Shown: positions 28,917-37,493 of the stretch, in pieces | Numbering within the stretch: position 1 is the stretch's first letter | Layout: every line of letters starts with the position of its first letter | Origin: an uncultured Erythrobacter sp. | Lineage (GTDB): Bacteria; Pseudomonadota; Alphaproteobacteria; Sphingomonadales; Sphingomonadaceae | Assembly (NCBI GenBank): GCA_937969505.1 | Contig: CALBWA010000014.1 | Span: 1-64,000, forward strand | DNA: 64,000 nucleotides | Reading direction: 5' to 3' | The notes under the pieces: model-generated | Told to the model about the DNA's origin: nothing | Seen by the model: only the letters and a program-made list of their open reading frames with translations | The model's database searches: none | Position numbers and translations under genes: made by a program

Positions 28917-31331
28917 ATGTCGCCGCGACCACGTTCCCCGAACTGCTTTAAGCCCGATTGCGCAAGTGCTGCCGAAGCGCGCACCGCGCTTGCCGCCAAG
29001 CTCCGGGCGGGAACCTGCGCGATCATCCTGGCAGGCGCTGCAAACTGGGCTGTGCCAGCGCTCGCTCAGACTGATAGTTCGCTGGACGATCAATCGGCGC
29101 GATTCGATCAGACAGATTTTCAAGCGTCCGCAGAAGCCCTGGGGCCAAGCGACGGCGATTCGCAGCGCTTTGACAATCCGTTTGCTCCGCCTGCTCCGGC
29201 CCAAGCCGATGTCGTGCCGGTGAATTCATCAGCGCAACAGATCGATTTCGAAGCCGACGAAATTGCCTATGACACCCAGAACGAAGTCATCACCGCCACC
29301 GGCAATGTTCTGCTCCGTAACGGTGATCGCTCGGTCAGGGCCGACACAGTCCGATGGGAACGCGGCAGCGGCCTGATCGAGGCGACTGGCAATGTGCGCA
29401 GCGTCGATGAACGCGGCAATCTGCTTTACACCGACCGGATCGAACTGACCGACGAATTCGAGACCGGTGCTATCGAGGATGTGCTGGTTGCATTGCGCGC
29501 AGGCGGACGTCTGGCCGCTCGATCGGGATCCCGTGACGAAAACGGCCGGATCGTTATGACGGATGCCGCCTACAGCGCGTGCGGCGAAGATGACATTGCC
29601 AATTGCGAAAACCCCAGCTGGCGCATCACCGCAGATCAGGTTGCCTTCAATCCGGAAGACAACAAAGTCCGCTTCAGGGGCGCGGTCCTGGAATTGTTCG
29701 GGGCCCGCATACTGCCGCTGCCCGGCCTGACCATTCGCACAGATGGGCAGGCGACCTCGGGATTTCTGGTACCTGATCTGCGTATTTCGGAATCAAACGG
29801 CGTCGAAGTCAGCACGCAATATTACCTGCGACTGGCAGACAATAAGGATCTGACCTTGGGCGGCTTTGCCTATACGGCGGTCAATCCGATGGTATCGGCG
29901 CAGTGGCGTCATCTGACTGGCTCCGGCGCGTACCAAGTCACCGGTTTTGCTACCAAGAGCCGGCGCATTGCCGACTTTACCGGGGAACCGACCACCGAAA
30001 GCGATCCCCGCGGCTATCTGTTCGGCAACGGAAAGTTCCAGCTTTCGCCCGAATGGAGCGTTACCGGATCAATCCGGCTGGCCAGCGACCGCACTTTCCT
30101 CAGGCGCTATGACATCAGCCGCGACGACCGGCTGCGCTCGACCTTCAATCTGGAGCGGATTGACAGCGATTCGTATCTCTCGCTGGCCGGATGGGCGACG
30201 CAAACGCTGCGATTGGGTGCAACGCAGGGGCAGGTCCCCTTTGTTTTGCCGGTGTTCGATTACCGCAGGCGGATGTCCGATCCGATTGCCGGCGGCAAGG
30301 TCGAATTGCAGCTGAACACGCTCAGCCTGGTGCGCGAACAGGGTCAGGACACCCAGCGCGCCTTTGCCGGGGCAAAATGGGATTTGCGACATCTCACTCG
30401 AATGGGTCAGGTCGTCACCCTGACCGCGCTTGGCCGGGCCGATGTCTATCACACAAGTTCGACCCTGTTGACCGCAACCGAGGTGTATCGCGGCAATCCG
30501 GGCTGGGAAACGCGCGGTGTGGCGCTGGGTGCGATTGATGTGGAATGGCCCTTTGTGGGCGAGTTGTTCGGCGGCACGCAAGTGCTCAAACCGCGAGTGC
30601 AATTGGTCGCGACCCCGAACATCCGTAACCTGGCGATACCCAATGAAGACGCGCGAGCTTTCGATCTGGAGGATTCCAACCTCTTCTCTCTCAACCGCTT
30701 TCCCGGCTATGACCGGGTCGAGGACGGGGTCCGCGTCACTTATGGCATGGACTGGGAATTGCAGCGGCCCGGATGGCGGCTAAAGTCCACCATCGGGCAA
30801 TCCTATCGCTTCGAAAAAGATGCGGAGATTTTTCCTGACGGGACCGGGCTCAGCGAGCGCGTTTCGGATTTTGTTGGCCGCACAGAAGTTCGCTATCGCA
30901 ATCTGGTCCAGTTCACCCACCGGTATCGGATCGACAAGGACAGTTTGGGCATCCGGCGCAATGAACTGGACGCCACCATTGGCAACGAACGCACATACGC
31001 CGAAATCGGCTATCTCCGGCTGAACCGGGACATAGCCGATTTTGAAGATTTGCAAGACCGCGAGGAATTGCGCGCAGCCATGCGGGTGACCTTTGCCGAT
31101 TACTGGTCCGCGTTCGGATCAGGCGTGTTCAATCTGACCGATCAGGAAGAAGACCCAACCTTTGTCTCGGACGGGTTTGAACCGATCCGCACTCGTCTGG
31201 GTGTGGCCTATCAGGACAATTCGCTGGAGTTTGGCATAACCTGGCGCCGCGACTTCGTAACATCGGGCGACGCCGAGCGTGGTGACACCTTCCAGTTTTT
31301 CTTCCGCATCAAAAATCTGGGATTCCGGTAG
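28917..31331 (+). CDS. lptD: LPS-assembly outer-membrane protein LptD
   Basis: About 804 residues from the ATG at 28917; a GTG at 28863 and an ATG at 28875 are alternatives. A signal sequence ends near ALA-QTD. An OstA/LptA-like jellyroll follows (QIDFEADEIAYDTQNEVITA, about residues 105-220), then a C-terminal beta-barrel ending FFRIKNLGFR. LptD with LptE inserts lipopolysaccharide into the outer leaflet. The order lptD-surA-pdxA-rsmA is the classic proteobacterial cluster, which supports the call. Confidence 0.95.
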   Translation: MSPRPRSPNCFKPDCASAAEARTALAAKLRAGTCAIILAGAANWAVPALAQTDSSLDDQSARFDQTDFQASAEALGPSDGDSQRFDNPFAPPAPAQADVVPVNSSAQQIDFEADEIAYDTQNEVITATGNVLLRNGDRSVRADTVRWERGSGLIEATGNVRSVDERGNLLYTDRIELTDEFETGAIEDVLVALRAGGRLAARSGSRDENGRIVMTDAAYSACGEDDIANCENPSWRITADQVAFNPEDNKVRFRGAVLELFGARILPLPGLTIRTDGQATSGFLVPDLRISESNGVEVSTQYYLRLADNKDLTLGGFAYTAVNPMVSAQWRHLTGSGAYQVTGFATKSRRIADFTGEPTTESDPRGYLFGNGKFQLSPEWSVTGSIRLASDRTFLRRYDISRDDRLRSTFNLERIDSDSYLSLAGWATQTLRLGATQGQVPFVLPVFDYRRRMSDPIAGGKVELQLNTLSLVREQGQDTQRAFAGAKWDLRHLTRMGQVVTLTALGRADVYHTSSTLLTATEVYRGNPGWETRGVALGAIDVEWPFVGELFGGTQVLKPRVQLVATPNIRNLAIPNEDARAFDLEDSNLFSLNRFPGYDRVEDGVRVTYGMDWELQRPGWRLKSTIGQSYRFEKDAEIFPDGTGLSERVSDFVGRTEVRYRNLVQFTHRYRIDKDSLGIRRNELDATIGNERTYAEIGYLRLNRDIADFEDLQDREELRAAMRVTFADYWSAFGSGVFNLTDQEEDPTFVSDGFEPIRTRLGVAYQDNSLEFGITWRRDFVTSGDAERGDTFQFFFRIKNLGFR

Positions 31332-31459
31332 CCGCGGGGCGTTGGCACGGTCGCGCAAAACGGCTATCGCTTGATCCGCGCTCAGCCAGGGTTAAGCCAT
31401 CTGTTGCCACAGGGGGCCTTTATCGGAGCGCCAGAATGCGCTGAACATGGATTGATCTT

Positions 31460-32815
31460 GTGACATTGAAAACTATTTCCACCTGCCTTCTTTCGGCAGC
31501 TGCTCTGGCAGCAATTGCCCTTCCCGCTCAGGCCCCGATGCAGGCCAGCGCGCAGGAAGCGGCCACGCTGGACAATCCGCTGGGGATTCCCGGCAATTTC
31601 ACCATTCTGGGTTCGGACAGTCCGAACGAACGTAAAGCGACCGCAATCGTCAACGGACAGGTTATTACCGGCACCGATGTCGATCAGCGTGTTGCGCTCG
31701 TAACTTCCGCTTCGCAGAACAATATCACTGCCGAAGACTTGCAGCGCCTGCGCATGCAGGTGCTTCGCAACCTGATTGACGAAACGCTGCAAATACAAGA
31801 AGCAAGCGCACAGGAAATTGAAATTTCCCAAGCTGAAATTGACGATACCTACAATGGTGTCGCCGCGCAGAATTTTGGCCAGGAAGTCAGCAAGATGGGC
31901 GAGTATCTCGAATCGATCGGTTCATCTGTCGGCTCGCTCAAGCGGCAGATTCATGGCGAACTTGCCTGGCAACGCCTGCTGCGCCGCAATATCTCTCCCT
32001 TCGTCAATGTGTCGGAGGAAGAGGTCAACGAACTGCTCAAGCGGCTGGAAGATTCGCGCGGAACTGAAGAATATCGCGTCGGCGAGATCTTTCTCTCGGC
32101 GACCCCCGAAAATCAGGCCGCCGTGCAGCAAAATGCCGTGCGTATAGTTGAACAATTGCGCGCTGGAGGCAGCTTTGTCGCCTATGCGCGTCAGTTCTCC
32201 GAAGCGTCAACCGCGGCTGTTGGCGGTGATCTTGGTTTTGTCCGTGCTGCACAGCTCCCCAGCGAACTGGCCACGGTCGTTCGTGAAATGCAGCCTGGCC
32301 AGCTGGTCGGACCGGTCCCCATTCCAGGCGGATTTTCGGTACTCTACCTGATCGACAAGCGCCAGGTGCTGATGGCTGACCCGCGCGATGCCCTGCTCAG
32401 CCTGAAACAGATCTCGCTGACATTCCCTCAGGGCCTCAGCGATACAGAAGCAGCCGCTCGGGTTGAAGCCTTCACCACCGGCGTCCAAGCCATTCCCGGG
32501 TGCGGCGGCGCCGATGCAGCAGCAGCGGCTCTGGGTGCAAGCATTGTCACCAATGACCAGATCCGGGCACGGTCGTTGCCTGAGGCTCTGCAGAATCTGG
32601 TGCTCAATCTCCAGCTTGGCCAGGTCACGCCGCCCTTTGGTTCGGTCGAAGAAGGTGTGCGCATGCTGATGCTGTGCGGCCGCGATGACCCGCAAGTGGC
32701 CAGCGGTCCAAACTTTGACCAGATGATGGCGCAGCTTGAAGACGAGCGGGTGAACAAGCGCGCCCAGCGTTACCTGCGCGATCTGCGCAACGACGCCTAT
32801 ATCGACTACAATTGA
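31460..32815 (+). CDS. surA: Periplasmic chaperone / peptidyl-prolyl isomerase SurA
   Basis: 451 residues from a GTG start. A signal peptide ends near ASA-QEA. The N-terminal SurA domain (IVNGQVITGTDVDQRVALV) is followed by a parvulin domain with FSEASTAAVGGDLGFV and then a C-terminal region that may be a degenerate second parvulin domain. SurA escorts outer-membrane proteins, including LptD, to the Bam complex, which makes the lptD-surA pairing meaningful. Its stop overlaps the pdxA start (TTGA). Confidence 0.94.
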   Translation: MTLKTISTCLLSAAALAAIALPAQAPMQASAQEAATLDNPLGIPGNFTILGSDSPNERKATAIVNGQVITGTDVDQRVALVTSASQNNITAEDLQRLRMQVLRNLIDETLQIQEASAQEIEISQAEIDDTYNGVAAQNFGQEVSKMGEYLESIGSSVGSLKRQIHGELAWQRLLRRNISPFVNVSEEEVNELLKRLEDSRGTEEYRVGEIFLSATPENQAAVQQNAVRIVEQLRAGGSFVAYARQFSEASTAAVGGDLGFVRAAQLPSELATVVREMQPGQLVGPVPIPGGFSVLYLIDKRQVLMADPRDALLSLKQISLTFPQGLSDTEAAARVEAFTTGVQAIPGCGGADAAAAALGASIVTNDQIRARSLPEALQNLVLNLQLGQVTPPFGSVEEGVRMLMLCGRDDPQVASGPNFDQMMAQLEDERVNKRAQRYLRDLRNDAYIDYN

Positions 32816-33861
32816 CCCAGCACACCGAGCCACATCCCGCCATTGCAGTGTCGGTGGGCGACCCTGCAGGGATAGGCCCGGAATTGCTTTGCGAAGCTTG
32901 GGCGACACGGCTTAAGGCACAATTGCCCGTCTTTGTCGCAGTGGGCGGGGCCAATCTTCTGCGTGCAGCAGCGGATCAGCGGGGCCTGGACTGCCCGATC
33001 GTACCAATTGGCGACATGGCCGAGGTGGAAGAGGCCTTTCAGCTCGGTTTGCCGGTGCTGGGTGACGCCGACGCCGATTACCGCCCCGCCTCGCCCGATG
33101 ATGCTGGTGCAGCCTTCGCGCTTCATTCACTGGCACAGGCAACCAGGCTGGTCTTGACCGGCAAGGCCAGTGCCATGGCCACAGCCCCGATTGCCAAGGG
33201 ACAATTGGCCCGCGTCGGGTTCGAATATCCGGGACAGACCGAATTTCTGGCGGCGGCCTGCGGAATGCCAGCGCAAGATGCGGTCATGATGCTGGCTGGT
33301 CCCTCGCTCAGGACTGTACCAATCACTGTCCATTGCGCCCTGGCCGATGTGCCCGGCCTGCTCAATGCAGAGCTGATTTGCCACAAGACGCGCATTGTCG
33401 CTCAAGCACTGGAACATGACTTTGGTATTGTCCGCCCGCGCTTGGCGCTTGCCGGTTTGAACCCTCACGCCGGGGAAGATGGCAAGTTCGGTCGGGAAGA
33501 GCAGACGATCATCGAGCCTGCGATCGCTACTCTGCAGGGCGAAGGTTTCGACGCAACCGGCCCCCATCCTGCTGACGCTCTGTTCACCCCGCGCGCCCGG
33601 GCCAATTACCATGCCGCTGTGTGCATGTATCACGATCAGGCGCTGATCCCGCTCAAGGCGCTGGAATTTGATGAAGGGGTCAATGTCACCCTTGGCCTGC
33701 CAATCATCCGCACTTCGCCTGACCATGGCACCGCCTTCGACATCGCTGGCAAGGGTCTGGCCGATGCTGGCGCGATGTGCGCGGCCATCCGCATGGCTGG
33801 GGAATGCGCGCAACGCCGTGCGCAGAACGCTCTGGTCGAAGCTCCAGCCGCCAATGTTTGA
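32812..33861 (+). CDS. pdxA: 4-hydroxythreonine-4-phosphate dehydrogenase
   Basis: 349 residues from a TTG overlapping the surA stop. The N-terminus AVSVGDPAGIGPELL, the GLNPHAGEDGKFGREE segment and the metal-binding CMYHDQALIPLK are diagnostic. It oxidises 4-phosphohydroxythreonine in the DXP-dependent pathway to pyridoxal phosphate, using NAD and a divalent metal. It sits between surA and rsmA, as in many proteobacteria. Confidence 0.97.
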   Translation: MTQHTEPHPAIAVSVGDPAGIGPELLCEAWATRLKAQLPVFVAVGGANLLRAAADQRGLDCPIVPIGDMAEVEEAFQLGLPVLGDADADYRPASPDDAGAAFALHSLAQATRLVLTGKASAMATAPIAKGQLARVGFEYPGQTEFLAAACGMPAQDAVMMLAGPSLRTVPITVHCALADVPGLLNAELICHKTRIVAQALEHDFGIVRPRLALAGLNPHAGEDGKFGREEQTIIEPAIATLQGEGFDATGPHPADALFTPRARANYHAAVCMYHDQALIPLKALEFDEGVNVTLGLPIIRTSPDHGTAFDIAGKGLADAGAMCAAIRMAGECAQRRAQNALVEAPAANV

Positions 33862-33867
33862 GCATGT

Positions 33868-34710
33868 TTGACCGTGGCTGACATCTCGCACGACTTGCCC
33901 CCCTTGCGAGAGGTGATTGCTCGCCACGGCCTGTCCGCGAGCAAGGCTCTGGGGCAGAACTTTCTGTTCGATGCGCAATTGCTCGACCGGATTGCCGCCA
34001 TTCCCGGCGATCTGGAGGGCGCGCACGTTCTCGAAATCGGGCCGGGTCCGGGCGGCCTGACCCGCGCACTGCTCAAAGCCGGTGCCAGGGTCACCGCGAT
34101 CGAGATGGACACGCGTTGCCTGCCAGCTTTGGGCGAACTCGCCGAAGCCTTTCCCGGTCACCTTACGGTGATCGAGGGCGATGCGATGAAGCTTGATCAT
34201 GGCGGGACGATGCAGGGCGAGCCCTTTCATGTGGTGTCGAACCTGCCGTACAATGTCGGCACCGCACTGTTTGTGCGGTGGCTGGGCGGGCAGGACTGGC
34301 CGCCCCAATGGCTCTCCCTCACCCTGATGTTCCAGCAGGAGGTGGCCCAGCGCATTGTCGCGCCAGCTGGCGGTTCGGCTTACGGCAGGCTGGCGGTGCT
34401 GGCGCAGTGGCGCAGCCGGGCCAAACTGGCGATGAAGGTCCATCGCAGCGCCTTTACTCCCCCGCCCAAGGTGATGAGCGCGATTGTCCATGTCACGCCA
34501 GGCGATGCGCCAGAAGGTGTCAAAGCTGACGTCCTCGAACGGTTGACCGAGGCAGCTTTTGGCCAGCGGCGCAAGATGCTTCGGCAAAGCCTTAAGAAGC
34601 TGGTCGGCGCGCTGGAAGCGATGGAGACGCTTGGGATCGATCCCACCCGCCGTGCAGAGACACTGTCCGTTGCCGAATTCGTCGCAATCGCACGCCAATT
34701 GTCGCTGTAA
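33868..34710 (+). CDS. rsmA: 16S rRNA (adenine1518/1519-N6)-dimethyltransferase
   Basis: 280 residues from TTG at 33868; GTG at 33874 is equally possible. The phrase ASKALGQNFLFD, the SAM-binding motif IGPGPGGLT and the catalytic motif NLPYNVGT are all present. RsmA (KsgA) dimethylates two adjacent adenines near the 3' end of 16S rRNA late in small-subunit assembly. Last gene of the lptD operon; no clear terminator follows. Confidence 0.97.
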   Translation: MTVADISHDLPPLREVIARHGLSASKALGQNFLFDAQLLDRIAAIPGDLEGAHVLEIGPGPGGLTRALLKAGARVTAIEMDTRCLPALGELAEAFPGHLTVIEGDAMKLDHGGTMQGEPFHVVSNLPYNVGTALFVRWLGGQDWPPQWLSLTLMFQQEVAQRIVAPAGGSAYGRLAVLAQWRSRAKLAMKVHRSAFTPPPKVMSAIVHVTPGDAPEGVKADVLERLTEAAFGQRRKMLRQSLKKLVGALEAMETLGIDPTRRAETLSVAEFVAIARQLSL

Positions 34711-34777
34711 AGCCATCCGCGCAATCCTGTTGTTTTTGGTACTGACGCTTCGACCAGCGGCAGCCTAGTCTTGACCC

Positions 34778-36166
34778 ATGGACCAGGACATTTTGCGAGC
34801 CAGGCTAGCAACATTTTGCGCTGACCGCTTTGGCGACAGTTCCCTGTCCGACCTCACCCGGCTGTCTGGTGGCGCCAATATGGAAAGCTGGCGATTTTTC
34901 TGCCGAGGACAAGGCATGGTGCTGCGCCGAATGCCCGGCGCGATGAAGGATGCCGCCGTCAGCAATTCTGTCACGTCCATATCTCTTGATGCCCAAGCCG
35001 AGCTGATCGCGATGGTCAAAGATGCCGGTGTCACTGTGCCCGGCGTGCTCGCCGTTCTGAAACCCGGCGATGACATGGGCGAAGGCTTTGTCATGGAGCA
35101 GATTGCGGGCGAAACGCTTCCTCACAAAATTCTGGGCCAACCGCAATTTTCCAAGGCCGAGAGCGTTATGGCCAGACAGTGCAGCCGCGAACTGGCTGCC
35201 ATTCACTCCGTGGCGACCCACAATTTGCCCACCGAAGTCGAGGCGCGTCAGGCTGGCGATCTGCTTGCCGAGCAAGAGGCAACCTATCGCGAGATCGGCG
35301 GGGAAATTCCCGTTTTTGACTGGGCTTTCAACGAGCTGGAGCGCACCCTTCCCCCAACTGCTGCGCCGCAACTGGTCCACGGCGACTTCAGGATGGGCAA
35401 TCTGATGATCGATGAAAACGGCATTTCTGCCGTGCTCGATTGGGAACTGGCGCATCTGGGCGATCCGCTGGAGGATTTGGCCTATCTGTGCACGCCCAGT
35501 TGGCGCTTTGGCCATTACGACAAGCATGTCGGCGGCTTTGCCCCGCTGGATGAATTTTTGACAGAATATGAAACCGCCAGCGGCAATGCGGTGGATCCGG
35601 CCCGGTTCCACTGGTGGCTGCTTTACAACACGCTGTGGTGGGGGGTTACCTGCCTGCGCATGGGCAACAGTTGGCGCGAAGGCACCGCCCGGTCGCTGGA
35701 GCGCACGATTATCGGTCGCCGCGTATCGGAGGTCGAGATTGACCTGCTGCTGCTTATGGGGCGCTCCGATGATCGCCTGGACTGGGAAGAGCCTGCTCTG
35801 CTGCCGACCTCGGGCGAAATCGACTATGCCGAAGTTCTGGTTGCATTGGGCGAATGGTCAACCGGCGTTATCGACCAGTCGAAGGGGCACGCCCGGTTCG
35901 AAGCCCGCGTCGCCCGCAATGCGGCCGGAATGGCGCAGCGACACGCCGCATGGGGCACGCTGTTCGCCAACAGGCAATCTGATCGGTTGACCGCGCTCGG
36001 CATGGACAATGCGACACTGTGCAAGCGCTTGCGCAGGGGCTCAGCCGATCCCCACTCAAACCCCTTGTGGCAACATTTGCGCCTTATGGCGTTGGAAAGA
36101 CTGGCCATTGATCAACCCAAATACGCCGGCCTTACCGCCGCACGAAAGCGCTGGAGCATCGCATGA
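34778..36166 (+). CDS. APH-family phosphotransferase (ACAD10/LvaA-like kinase)
   Basis: 462 residues. The kinase core is visible as LVHGDFRMGNLM (catalytic Asp) and VLDWELAHLGDPLEDLA (metal-binding Asp). A C-terminal extension of about 170 residues goes beyond a minimal aminoglycoside phosphotransferase fold, so drug resistance is unlikely. Related kinases (LvaA of Pseudomonas putida, the kinase part of ACAD10/11) phosphorylate 4-hydroxyacyl-CoA. Its stop overlaps the acyl-CoA dehydrogenase start (ATGA), as expected for such a pair. The substrate remains an inference. Confidence 0.85.
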   Translation: MDQDILRARLATFCADRFGDSSLSDLTRLSGGANMESWRFFCRGQGMVLRRMPGAMKDAAVSNSVTSISLDAQAELIAMVKDAGVTVPGVLAVLKPGDDMGEGFVMEQIAGETLPHKILGQPQFSKAESVMARQCSRELAAIHSVATHNLPTEVEARQAGDLLAEQEATYREIGGEIPVFDWAFNELERTLPPTAAPQLVHGDFRMGNLMIDENGISAVLDWELAHLGDPLEDLAYLCTPSWRFGHYDKHVGGFAPLDEFLTEYETASGNAVDPARFHWWLLYNTLWWGVTCLRMGNSWREGTARSLERTIIGRRVSEVEIDLLLLMGRSDDRLDWEEPALLPTSGEIDYAEVLVALGEWSTGVIDQSKGHARFEARVARNAAGMAQRHAAWGTLFANRQSDRLTALGMDNATLCKRLRRGSADPHSNPLWQHLRLMALERLAIDQPKYAGLTAARKRWSIA

Positions 36167-37434
36167 GCATTTTTGAGATACCGCAGGACATAACCGATTA
36201 TCTGGCCGAGCTGGACGCCTTCATCGAAGCTGAAATCAAGCCCATCGAAGCCAGGGACGACAATATCCGCTTCTTCGACCATCGGCGCGAATTTGCCCGG
36301 ACCGACATGGACAATGACGGTCTGCCGACGAAGGATTGGGAGGACCTGCTCGACGAAATGCGCAAGGTTGCCGATGCCGCCGGCCATTACCGCTTCAGCC
36401 TTCCCGAAGAATTTGGCGGCCGCAACGGCAGCCATCTCGCCATGGCCTGCATTCGCGAGCATCTCGCCGCTCTGGGGCTGGGTCTGCATAATGATCTGCA
36501 GAACGAAAATTCGATCGTCGGCAATCTGGTTCAACCGCTGATGGTGCGCGATTTCGGTACCGAGGAACAGCGCCGCGAAATGATCCCGGCCATGCTGGAG
36601 GGCCGGATGCGCTGGACCTTTGGCCTGACCGAGGAAGACCATGGTTCGGATGCCACCTGGATGGACACGACCGCTGTGCGCCAGGACAAGGATGGCAAGC
36701 CGGGCTGGCTGATCAATGGCAACAAGATGTGGACCACCGGCAGCCACAAGGCATCGCATTGCATGGTTTTTGCCCGGCATTCAGGCGAGGATGGATCGGC
36801 CAAGGGAATTGGCTGTTTTCTGGTCCCCTACAGCGATCCGGGCGTCAAAATCGGCCAATATCTGTGGACCTTCAACATGCCGACCGACCACCCCAAAGTG
36901 CGCTTCGATGATGTCTGGATTCCCGAAGATGCAATTCTGGGCGATCTCGACAATGGTCTGGCCTGTGCGCAGCATTTCGTGCACGAAAACCGGATCAGGC
37001 AGGCGGCATCCTCGCTCGGCGCGGCGCAATATTGCATCAATGAAAGCATTGCGTACGCCAAGCAGCGCAAGCCCTTTGGCAAGCCCCTGGCCACCAATCA
37101 GGCGATCCAGTTCCCGCTGGTCGAATTGCATACAGAAGCCGCCATGCTGCGCCAGCTGATCTACAGTGTGGCAGCACAGATGGACACCATGCCCAAGCCC
37201 GAGGTCGCCCGCCGATTGTCGGACAAGATCAGCATGTGCAATTATCGCGCGAACCGCTTGGTGTGCGATGCCGCCGACCGCGCGATGCAGGTCCACGGCG
37301 GCATCGGCTATTCACGCCACAAGCCGTTCGAGCATATCTATCGCCACCACCGGCGTTACCGGATTACAGAGGGCTCTGAGGAAATTCAGATGCGCAAGGT
37401 TGCCGGGCTCATGTTCGGCTTTATCGGAGGGTAA
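36163..37434 (+). CDS. Acyl-CoA dehydrogenase family flavoprotein (possibly ACAD11/LvaC-like)
   Basis: 423 residues. FAD and substrate contacts are visible in TFGLTEEDHGSDATWMDTTA and GNKMWTTGSHKA. The C-terminal region has QVHGGIGYSRHKPFEH and RITEGSEEIQMRKVAG. It is coupled to the upstream kinase by ATGA. Paired with such a kinase it may convert 4-phospho-acyl-CoA to an enoyl-CoA that enters beta-oxidation, rather than act as a plain fatty-acyl-CoA dehydrogenase. Cytoplasmic. Confidence 0.88.
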   Translation: MSIFEIPQDITDYLAELDAFIEAEIKPIEARDDNIRFFDHRREFARTDMDNDGLPTKDWEDLLDEMRKVADAAGHYRFSLPEEFGGRNGSHLAMACIREHLAALGLGLHNDLQNENSIVGNLVQPLMVRDFGTEEQRREMIPAMLEGRMRWTFGLTEEDHGSDATWMDTTAVRQDKDGKPGWLINGNKMWTTGSHKASHCMVFARHSGEDGSAKGIGCFLVPYSDPGVKIGQYLWTFNMPTDHPKVRFDDVWIPEDAILGDLDNGLACAQHFVHENRIRQAASSLGAAQYCINESIAYAKQRKPFGKPLATNQAIQFPLVELHTEAAMLRQLIYSVAAQMDTMPKPEVARRLSDKISMCNYRANRLVCDAADRAMQVHGGIGYSRHKPFEHIYRHHRRYRITEGSEEIQMRKVAGLMFGFIGG

Positions 37435-37493
37435 CAGGCGGGGATATTAATCGCGCCGCCCGGCCCGGCCCAGCCCTGCCAGTTCGATCTTGC

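Noticed and set aside
33127..34716. 529-codon minus-strand frame opposite pdxA and rsmA
   Set aside because: It crosses two well-identified genes in antisense and shows no domain.
34778..36166. Aminoglycoside resistance gene
   Set aside because: The fold is shared with antibiotic kinases, but the long C-terminus and the coupled acyl-CoA dehydrogenase point to metabolism.
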